DNA of 34,090 bases from the IMG/VR virus record IMGVR_UViG_3300030406_004081, positions 1-34,090 of that record; one strand, given 5' to 3'. The notes below the pieces were generated by a model that ran no database searches, had not been told where the DNA came from, and was given only the letters and a program-made list of their open reading frames with translations. Both the position numbers and the translations under genes were made by a program. The number at the start of each line of letters is the position of its first letter. The stretch's first letter is position 1. Origin of the DNA: a virus. Below are positions 28,661 to 34,090 of this stretch, piece by piece.

Positions 28661-29073
28661 TTTTTATTAGCCTCTATCTTTGCCTTATACTTACGAATGT
28701 CGTTCAATTCTTGGTCTATTATCATCATTGAGTCTAGTAAATGTACGCTGACAGAATCAAGACTGGGAGCGAGTGGAATATTTAGCGATTTTACGGCCCA
28801 GTAGTCGTTTATTATGTCAATATGCCATTTTTCAGAAAACTGTCTAATATCAGCGAATAAAGGGCCTTGGATGTAAAGGCTTTGTCCTATTGGATAGTTG
28901 TTTTCTCTAGCCTCAAATATTAGTCTATCTATTTCGTCATAGATATCATCAATAGTCTTATAGGATACTGTTTCGGATAGACTGGGCGACTGAGTATCGT
29001 AAGGGAGCGAAAAGGGGGATTCGGGCATACCTAAAACGGCACACCAAACAGATAACCTCAATCGCCAGTCATA
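28657..29073 (-). CDS. Tail assembly chaperone, T-like extension expressed by -1 frameshift
   Basis: 138 codons read after slippage at 29079-29073. The frame is open upstream of its only start candidate (TTG at 29061, without ribosome site), and the extra residues YDWRLRLSVWCAVLGMPESP look like the beginning of lambda gpT-like regions. So the natural product is a G-T fusion of about 225 aa, not a separate protein. The remainder is helical (DDIYDEIDRLIFEARENNYP, LDSVSVHLLDSMMIIDQELN). It acts with the shorter G product on the tape measure, whose gene follows with a 4-base overlap. Confidence 0.82.
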   Translation of the reverse strand, partial: YDWRLRLSVWCAVLGMPESPFSLPYDTQSPSLSETVSYKTIDDIYDEIDRLIFEARENNYPIGQSLYIQGPLFADIRQFSEKWHIDIINDYWAVKSLNIPLAPSLDSVSVHLLDSMMIIDQELNDIRKYKAKIEANKK

Positions 29074-29333
29074 TTTCCCGACTGTAGCCCCATGTAGCGC
29101 ATAATAATACTGACTAAAATCTCATCCTCCTGAACTGCGCTATATTTCCCCATAATCTCAGAAAACTTTTCCTCAGAACCGAAAGCAATTATTCCGAACT
29201 TGTCTTGAAGTTCATGAAGAGCCTCCATATTATCGGCCTCCATTACTGTTTTCACCTCTAAATATAATTTCCTGCGCTCTTTATGCGTAATGTCTGCAAC
29301 TTCAATAGACCCGTGTTTGGTATCTATGACCAT
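29058..29333 (-). CDS. Tail assembly chaperone, G-like
   Basis: 91 aa, between the tail tube gene and the tape measure, the standard place. Helical and acidic: KERRKLYLEVKTVMEADNME, LHELQDKFGIIAFGSEEKFS, EDEILVSIIMRYMGLQSGN. The end contains the slippery heptamer four codons before the stop. The protein coats the tape measure during tail assembly. Assignment is by order, size and the frameshift signal. Confidence 0.82.
   Translation of the reverse strand: MVIDTKHGSIEVADITHKERRKLYLEVKTVMEADNMEALHELQDKFGIIAFGSEEKFSEIMGKYSAVQEDEILVSIIMRYMGLQSGNMTGD
29073..29079 (-). promoter_or_regulatory. Programmed -1 ribosomal frameshift site (GGGAAAT)
   Basis: In the chaperone frame it reads G GGA AAT, an X XXY YYZ heptamer. 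One-base backward slip gives GGG AAA and then TAT in the T frame. It differs from the lambda G-GT site (GGGAAAG) by only the last base and is 4 codons before the zero-frame stop. Confidence 0.85.
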
Positions 29334-29356
29334 TATTCCCCCTTTTTATTTAGTGT

Positions 29357-30442
29357 TTACCAGTTCGCAATCGCCTGAGATGAGTATAGCTGAACCTTAA
29401 ACGCATCGGTTACGTTGCCATCCATACCAAACTCAAAAGGCAAATTCACGAAAATCGCATCATCTAACTGCAAATCAGGTTGTCCTGAATATTGACATTC
29501 TCCCGTAATTTGCAAATCGCCATCACTCGCAAAGCTACTACCCCATCTAAGATTTAGGCTTGATTTTTCTCCTGCGATGAAATCATCTAAAAATCCACCA
29601 TTAACGAAAGGAGAATTTCCGTCGCTTTTTACTGACATATTTCCCGTAACAGTATATTCAGGGAGCATATAGCCCTGAGCGTCACCGCTTGAATCTGCTC
29701 CGTATCTTTGAGCGTTATTGTTAATCGTTAAGCTAAACGAGTTTATTACTAAGTCCCTATTATTAGCGACTCCGACATCTATCGTTTTAGTTGCTAACTC
29801 TGACCCGTTATAATACGCCAAAGTAGGGTCAACCCAGTTGGACGGAGTGTATGTTGTTGCTCTGTTGCTAGTTGATGCACCGCCTACAGTTACTCCGCTC
29901 ATAATGACTCCACCAACCATCATATTGTTTCCGTTACTTCCTGCCTGCCAAGATAAAGTCAATTCCCTAACAATACAGCCAGTCAGTTTTATTCCTGCCG
30001 TTGCCTCATTCTGATTTTCTAAATACGCTAAGGTAAATAGATAGGGCGCTGTGATTGATGATAGAGCAGAACCTAGAGGAACGCTGTTTCTATTAGTGTC
30101 TCTAACTTTGAACTCATAGTCTGTAGTCCCTGACCCGTTTTGAGTTACTGAATTTAAAAAATGAGGCAGTAGCTTAGGAGTAGCAGGCATCTCGAACTCT
30201 ATTTCTGCCGTTCCTCCTGCGTTACTTGTAAACGTATCATCTAAATTTTTAACACTTCCTGCGCCTGACGTCAATCTAGATTCTCTGATGACGTTATATA
30301 CTGGAGCGTTAGCCTCAGCTACGTTTAGTCTATTATATGCCCCTGCGTCTGTTGCGCTCGCTGTTTGAGGAGTTCCGCTAGTTTGTTCGCTTAATACCCC
30401 TAGAATGCTATTACTGGGAATCCTTACTGTTGATGATGCCAT
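29357..30442 (-). CDS. Major tail tube protein
   Basis: 361 aa, beta-rich with many Asn/Ser/Gly/Thr. Start (SSTVRIPSNSILGVLSEQTS), AEIEFEMPATPKLLPHFLNS, GIKLTGCIVRELTLSWQAGS and FVNLPFEFGMDGNVTDA are typical of siphophage tail tube proteins. It lies directly before the chaperone genes. No enzymatic motif. Probably the most abundant tail protein, given its placement and the AAAGGGGGAATA ribosome region ahead of the chaperones. Confidence 0.82.
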   Translation of the reverse strand: MASSTVRIPSNSILGVLSEQTSGTPQTASATDAGAYNRLNVAEANAPVYNVIRESRLTSGAGSVKNLDDTFTSNAGGTAEIEFEMPATPKLLPHFLNSVTQNGSGTTDYEFKVRDTNRNSVPLGSALSSITAPYLFTLAYLENQNEATAGIKLTGCIVRELTLSWQAGSNGNNMMVGGVIMSGVTVGGASTSNRATTYTPSNWVDPTLAYYNGSELATKTIDVGVANNRDLVINSFSLTINNNAQRYGADSSGDAQGYMLPEYTVTGNMSVKSDGNSPFVNGGFLDDFIAGEKSSLNLRWGSSFASDGDLQITGECQYSGQPDLQLDDAIFVNLPFEFGMDGNVTDAFKVQLYSSQAIANW

Positions 30443-30631
30443 TTATTTACCTGCCTTTTTTGATTTCTTTTTAGCCTCTGCCTCTACCCATCCCATACCG
30501 ACCAAGGCCTCCGCTACTACTTCCTTAACTTCTACCGATTTTCCTTCTGATAATTCCTTAACTTGTGCTTTATCTAAGAAATTTAGAGTCGGTTTATATC
30601 TTTCAAATCCTTCTTTTGCTACTATTTTCAT
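30443..30631 (-). CDS. 62-aa hypothetical tail-region protein
   Basis: Reads MKIVAKEGFERYKPTLNFLD then KAQVKELSEGKSVEVKEVVA, ending GWVEAEAKKKSKKAGK. It is a mix of a short beta segment and helix with a Lys-rich tail, a common small gene between tail terminator and tail tube. Function unknown, perhaps a tail-completion helper. Confidence 0.65.
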   Translation of the reverse strand: MKIVAKEGFERYKPTLNFLDKAQVKELSEGKSVEVKEVVAEALVGMGWVEAEAKKKSKKAGK

Positions 30632-30646
30632 AATAATTCCGTTTAG

Positions 30647-31156
30647 TTACGAACCTAAAATTATACTAGAACAGACGAATTCTGCATCACTTAAAATAAA
30701 ATTATCATCTTCCTCATCTTTTAAGTATTCAACAGACTCGATCCTAGCGTCAAACCAGTCAGCGCCATTATTTAGGGTTCTATTAGTGAATATCAGTTTC
30801 CTGAGTCTTTCCATTTTTAGACTGACAGCATTTAAAGTATTAACAGAGTGTCCATAGGACGGCTGTTTTAATCTATACTGGACTGTCAAACTAAATTCTC
30901 TATGTTCTGCATTAGATAAATAAGCGACTAAACTATCACTTTGATCCATTAACAGAAAACTCTGATTCCCTTTATGTTCATCGAAAAGAACGGGAGTTTT
31001 AAATTCTTGGTTTAATAAATTTGTCAGGCCAATGATTATTTTTTCATGAATAATATTAGAATAAGTCAGGGCCGTAGTATTTACGACCTGATTATCGAGT
31101 ACCTCATTAGGAGGAACGTCTATATTATTCCAATAATCAGAGTCAATCCATTTCAT
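30647..31156 (-). CDS. Tail terminator/completion-like protein
   Basis: 169 aa between the connector and tail tube genes. The pattern IIHEKIIIGLTNLLNQEFKT, PVLFDEHKGNQ, HREFSLTVQYRLK, DARIESVEYLK matches the alpha-beta layout of gpU-like tail terminators in many siphophages. It would cap the tail tube and join it to the head. Assignment is by order and secondary-structure pattern. Confidence 0.65.
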   Translation of the reverse strand: MKWIDSDYWNNIDVPPNEVLDNQVVNTTALTYSNIIHEKIIIGLTNLLNQEFKTPVLFDEHKGNQSFLLMDQSDSLVAYLSNAEHREFSLTVQYRLKQPSYGHSVNTLNAVSLKMERLRKLIFTNRTLNNGADWFDARIESVEYLKDEEDDNFILSDAEFVCSSIILGS

Positions 31157-32151
31157 CGATAGGATACCCGTTTCATTTTAGCATTTTTAATAGGAAGAAC
31201 AGTCCTATCTAGTCGTCCTGATATTTCTAGGCTCCACTCATCCCCAAGAGAGTACGTTCCCTCGGAAAACCTGACAGACATTCCCCTCCCTACACTTTGA
31301 TACTTGCAGTTTATCTCTTCATTTTCTGCTGTAATATCTGTCCCTAGGTTATCAGCATCTGAAACAAAACTAGAAAATGTTACTCCAGTCGTTGCAGTTC
31401 CTAAGGTTTTAGAGCCTGCGCCAGTTATAATTATTTTTATCTTATCGTAGCTAGTAGTAGGAATCCCTGAAACGTCCAAAATGCTACCCGTACTCAACGA
31501 GTCTCTATTTACTATCCTTAAATATCCTTTTTGTTTTAAGGCCTCGTCATTTTGCTCTAGACTAATCTTACCCTGAGAGATTTTATCTAGCCACCCAGTT
31601 TCGTTCTCATTGTAAACGACGTCTCTTATCTCATTAGCTTTCTCGGAGTCTAGAGGTCTGATGATACTTTCTACGGCTAAATGACTAGCGCTCCTGACAA
31701 TAATTTCAGGATAATTTCTTACTGTAGTGTCCTGAGCATTGACTCCGACTTGTTGGTATATAGGAAAGGGTATATATGAATCAATAAATGAGGACGCTCG
31801 TTTGACCGCATCAGTTTTTAAACTTTCCCAGTCTCTACCGCCCTCAAAAATTTGACTATTAAGATTCGCAACACTTGAACCAGTTATAAAAAACTCTAGT
31901 CTATCCTCTGAGACTATGTATCTATATTCCTGAGATACCGATGGCTGAACAGTTACTGGGTTCATCTCAGCAGAGTTTAAAAATAACTGCTCAACGTATC
32001 CAGTCCCATATAAAAAATAGAGATTAGGAGTCCCTGATTCTACCCAGTTATTTGTCAATACGTTACGCTGTTGGCCGTACTGTTCTAGGCTCGGCTCTAC
32101 GAATAATAAATCCGATGATGTGTTGCAGTAGCTTTCTTTTGCTGTACTCAT
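31153..32151 (-). CDS. Head-tail connector/adaptor with C-terminal beta domain
   Basis: 332 aa. A helical adaptor block (about residues 115-200: DWESLKTDAVKRASSFIDSY, IIVRSASHLAVESIIRPLDS) resembles the gp6/gp36-like connector family. Flanking regions are beta-rich, and the C-terminal part is unusual for an adaptor (GAGSKTLGTATTGVTFSSFV, SLEISGRLDRTVLPI). It overlaps the terminator-like gene by 4 bases. It links portal to tail; the extra domains may add a second role. Confidence 0.72.
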   Translation of the reverse strand: MSTAKESYCNTSSDLLFVEPSLEQYGQQRNVLTNNWVESGTPNLYFLYGTGYVEQLFLNSAEMNPVTVQPSVSQEYRYIVSEDRLEFFITGSSVANLNSQIFEGGRDWESLKTDAVKRASSFIDSYIPFPIYQQVGVNAQDTTVRNYPEIIVRSASHLAVESIIRPLDSEKANEIRDVVYNENETGWLDKISQGKISLEQNDEALKQKGYLRIVNRDSLSTGSILDVSGIPTTSYDKIKIIITGAGSKTLGTATTGVTFSSFVSDADNLGTDITAENEEINCKYQSVGRGMSVRFSEGTYSLGDEWSLEISGRLDRTVLPIKNAKMKRVSYR

Positions 32152-33188
32152 TTTCTACCTCTTAAAAATTTTAAATAATCGCATCCAGTCTCTAGGTCTA
32201 AAATAACCTGAATATGTTTGTTACTCGTTTCATCGTATCTAGGATCGATAATAGTTACTGGGCAATTAAAAATATTGCTGTCATGTAGGCCTAATTTATC
32301 AGCGTATCCGTCTATCCTTTTAAACGATGCAACTTGAACCGCATGAGAAATTAAACCCGATGATGGGTCTTTTAAAACATTGTATCCCGAGACATGGATA
32401 TGGCCTGCTGTGACTATATGGTCTCTAAATCCCATCTGAACCGCTCTCGATACCCCATGAGCAGTATTCCACATAGAATTTCCCTTAAACGTATGTCGTG
32501 CGTTTACTCGAGCATGGCGATTATTAGGAAAAATTAGATTTATTCTTATTCCGTGATTGCTATAAACGGCTTTTGTTCTGCGAATCATAAACTCTAGAGG
32601 GTCTCCGTCACCGCTCCAAACATCATGATTCCCTCCGACAATATATAGCCAGTCTAGGGATGAGATGAAGTGTTCAGTTAACAACCATGACTCTTTAGCT
32701 GTTGTTGACTGTTGAGAGTATAGACTGGCTAATCTTCCGACCCAGTTATTTTGAACATCACCGAGATTTCCTGCGAACATCCCCTCGGTTTCATTTATTA
32801 GCCTGACGTTATTCATAACCTCCGCTAGATTTGTTCCGTCGTCATCTAAATGAGGGTCTCCAAAATGAGCGATTCCTATCGGGCCATCAATCTTTATTTT
32901 TACGTCAACCTTATTAGACCAATCTCGATGAGCCTGCTTTTTTTTAAATTTTTTGACCCTGAATTCTATTAATTCATCGATTGATAATTCTTTTTCAGGT
33001 TCAGGGACGTCAACCTCATAGGGAGCAGTCGTGACCCATTTAACTTTATGAGAGCGATATCCGCAGTCTCTGCATCTATATCTAGGTTTCCGTTTATTCT
33101 TATCCTTATGATTAGATAATCCGTCTCCGTGCAGTCTATCCGAACCGCACTTATAGCAAAACCCTTTATCTCCGTTTTGATTCGTCAT
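32148..33188 (-). CDS. Metallophosphoesterase with N-terminal zinc ribbon
   Basis: 346 aa. Zinc ribbon CYKC ... CRDC (Cys 11, 14, 39, 42) with DGLSNHKDKN and KPRYRCRDCGY. Then calcineurin-like motifs in order: HFGDPHLD (108-115; Asp111, His113), NLGDVQNN (141-148), GGNHD (185-189), and AGHIH (261-265). Such enzymes are phosphatases or nucleases of the Mre11/SbcD type. It lies in the structural operon between connector and lysozyme; a DNA-degrading or capsid-packaging role is possible. Substrate unknown. Confidence 0.85.
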   Translation of the reverse strand: MTNQNGDKGFCYKCGSDRLHGDGLSNHKDKNKRKPRYRCRDCGYRSHKVKWVTTAPYEVDVPEPEKELSIDELIEFRVKKFKKKQAHRDWSNKVDVKIKIDGPIGIAHFGDPHLDDDGTNLAEVMNNVRLINETEGMFAGNLGDVQNNWVGRLASLYSQQSTTAKESWLLTEHFISSLDWLYIVGGNHDVWSGDGDPLEFMIRRTKAVYSNHGIRINLIFPNNRHARVNARHTFKGNSMWNTAHGVSRAVQMGFRDHIVTAGHIHVSGYNVLKDPSSGLISHAVQVASFKRIDGYADKLGLHDSNIFNCPVTIIDPRYDETSNKHIQVILDLETGCDYLKFLRGRK

Positions 33189-33654
33189 AAACTCCTCTCC
33201 TATACCAACCGAACCAAAATTTTTCCAATGATGGTTTTTTAGTAACTAATCGAGCATAGAATAGAACTTTATAAGATTTCAACCTCTCATTTTCTAAGCC
33301 CTTACTACAGCGAATCGTATTCGGCCCGATTTTGCCGTCTACCTTTACCTTATGTTTTCCCTTTCCGTTGATTGCATTCTGCAAAATCTTTACGGCTCTA
33401 GATTGGCCCATATTTACGCACATATCAAAATAGGTCAGTCTAAGTTCGCTAGGTAATTCTTTCGCCCGTGAGGGTATAAAATAATGCGTTTTATAGATGT
33501 TTATAGCATCATCTCTAGACAGATTCTTTATATCCAAATCGGGGAACGCTCTTTTTGAGATTCCCCAATTCGTTTCACCGCCTGAATCGTCTTTGTCATT
33601 AACGTAGCCTCCCTCATGACCCAAGACTACATCAATCATTTCTCTAAACGTCAA
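33166..33654 (-). CDS. GH108-type lysozyme/endolysin (complete copy)
   Basis: 162 aa. HEGGYVNDKDDSGGETNWGI (residues 13-32) is the glycoside hydrolase 108 signature with predicted catalytic Glu14. AINIYKTHYFIP and TYFDMCVNMGQSRAVKILQ follow, and the C-terminal KVDGKIGPNTI is the peptidoglycan-binding 3-type end. It begins with TTG, preceded by AGAGG 8 bases away and by the TGA of the 84-codon gene. No signal peptide, so it needs a holin. It cleaves peptidoglycan at lysis. Confidence 0.92.
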   Translation of the reverse strand: MTFREMIDVVLGHEGGYVNDKDDSGGETNWGISKRAFPDLDIKNLSRDDAINIYKTHYFIPSRAKELPSELRLTYFDMCVNMGQSRAVKILQNAINGKGKHKVKVDGKIGPNTIRCSKGLENERLKSYKVLFYARLVTKKPSLEKFWFGWYRRGVYDESKRR

Positions 33655-33909
33655 TCAATCAGCCTCTAATTCAACGCTTTCAGCTAATTTGTCCGTAACC
33701 TTATCAATGACGTCTTTAACTAATTCAATCTGTAAGTCATTAGGAAAATCATCTGTATCGGGTATCTTGTCAGCTATAACCTTAGCCAGTTTTTCCTCAA
33801 ACTCAGGAGCCTGAAATTTTTTGACTTGTTCTTGAACCATTCCCTTTAATAAGTCCTTGCCGAACTTCATTAATAGGCTCATTATTATTTTAGGAACCTT
33901 TTTAGGCAT
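33655..33909 (-). CDS. 84-aa protein of unknown function in the lysis region (right copy)
   Basis: Same gene as the left copy with about 15 base changes and 5 residue changes (5.9% nucleotide divergence compared with 1.5% in the adjacent lysozyme). Reading frame and length are kept. Opens with KVPKIIMSLLMKFGKDLL and ends ELEAD. Coding function unknown. Confidence 0.75.
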   Translation of the reverse strand: MPKKVPKIIMSLLMKFGKDLLKGMVQEQVKKFQAPEFEEKLAKVIADKIPDTDDFPNDLQIELVKDVIDKVTDKLAESVELEAD

Positions 33910-34057
33910 CTTTGCCCTCCTTTTTGTTAAATAAATTTTTTAAAATAGCCAATATCGAAAGGAGAGCGACTATCATCTGTAGAATTACATGAATCTCAGT
34001 AAGTCCTAGAGCATAATTAGAAAGACTAACAGAGCCACAGAATAAACTATTTCTCAT
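33902..34057 (-). CDS. 51-aa single-span membrane protein, holin candidate (right copy)
   Basis: Same frame as the left copy, ATGA-coupled to the DUF5872-like gene. Differences are one synonymous change, V to L in the membrane helix and L to F after it. Retention of frame and hydrophobicity supports translation. Confidence 0.65.
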   Translation of the reverse strand: MRNSLFCGSVSLSNYALGLTEIHVILQMIVALLSILAILKNLFNKKEGKDA

Positions 34058-34090
34058 CGTGTTCTCCTAGATACTTTCTTTCCGACTTTC
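34054..34090 (-). CDS. C-terminal end of DUF5872-like gene (right copy, cut by window edge)
   Basis: The last 12 codons or so of the basic-protein gene complete at 742-1137; identical to that copy over the visible length. Confidence 0.85.
   Translation of the reverse strand, partial: KVGKKVSRRTR

Larger units (their letters stand above)
33313..34090. repeat. Right copy of the terminal direct repeat
   Basis: Same 778 bases as the left end with no indel and about 23 substitutions. About 15 of these fall in the 84-codon gene, 5 in the lysozyme fragment and 3 in the membrane mini-gene. This copy carries the complete lysozyme gene and only the last codons of the DUF5872-like gene, so the two ends complement each other when circularised. 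Confidence 0.9.

Noticed and set aside
30405-30857. 150-codon plus-strand frame opposite the tail genes
   Set aside because: It is antisense to three well-packed minus genes, Ser/Phe/Leu-rich as shadow frames are, with no ribosome site.
33037-33188. IS1-type transposase fragment (zinc ribbon)
   Set aside because: The ribbon is in frame with a complete metallophosphoesterase and there are no terminal inverted repeats.
1-34090. tRNA genes, CRISPR arrays, integrase and attachment site
   Set aside because: None recognised on reading both strands; the search is by eye, so a degenerate tRNA could be missed.

Overview
The window is one complete siphovirus-type phage genome (Caudoviricetes) plus a repeated end. 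Positions 1-778 reappear at 33313-34090 without indels but with about 23 mismatches (97% identical). The repeat unit is therefore 33,312 bp, and the sequence closes into a circular map. AT-rich composition, Shine-Dalgarno sites of the AGGAG type, a GH108 lysozyme and small basic proteins of kinds common in aquatic phages suggest a phage of an aquatic Gram-negative bacterium. The host is not proven: there is no tRNA, integrase or other clear marker. Gene density is very high, with many ATGA/TAATG overlaps. Several genes under 60 codons fill apparent gaps.

Nearly everything is on the minus strand and, allowing for circularity, forms one long transcription direction starting at about 19.55 kb and running leftwards. 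The early part (19552-15393) has small unknown proteins, a winged-helix protein, a possible ssDNA-binding protein (16739-17410), an HNH endonuclease and a replisome-organiser-like replication protein. A middle block (15400-11745) carries a ParB-like nuclease-domain protein, Cys-rich mini-proteins, a bicupin, and an IbrA/IbrB-like pair (PAPS-reductase-family PP-loop enzyme plus ParB-domain protein). Packaging and head genes follow: terS, terL, portal, a gpG-like morphogenesis protein, MuF-like minor head protein, scaffold and major capsid protein with a clear intrinsic terminator. Next come a decoration-like protein, two appendage/fibre proteins sharing an N-terminal module, membrane mini-proteins, two basic proteins, and the lysozyme at the repeat (0.34 kb, equal to 33.6 kb). 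The direction continues with a zinc-ribbon metallophosphoesterase, head-tail connector, tail terminator-like protein, tail tube, tail assembly chaperones with a lambda-like -1 frameshift site, tape measure, and two large distal-tail proteins ending at 22778.

The only plus-strand block (19794-22635) is a compact operon: GS-fold amidoligase, stand-alone class II glutamine amidotransferase, gamma-glutamylcyclotransferase-like protein and a small XRE regulator. It has its own sigma70-type promoter, a palindromic operator candidate, and a strongly structured convergent intergenic region at its end. It looks like a self-contained gamma-glutamyl/peptide-modifying system.

No DNA polymerase, helicase, integrase or tail sheath is visible. 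The phage most likely recruits the host replisome and has a long non-contractile tail. Whether it is lytic or temperate cannot be decided from the sequence.
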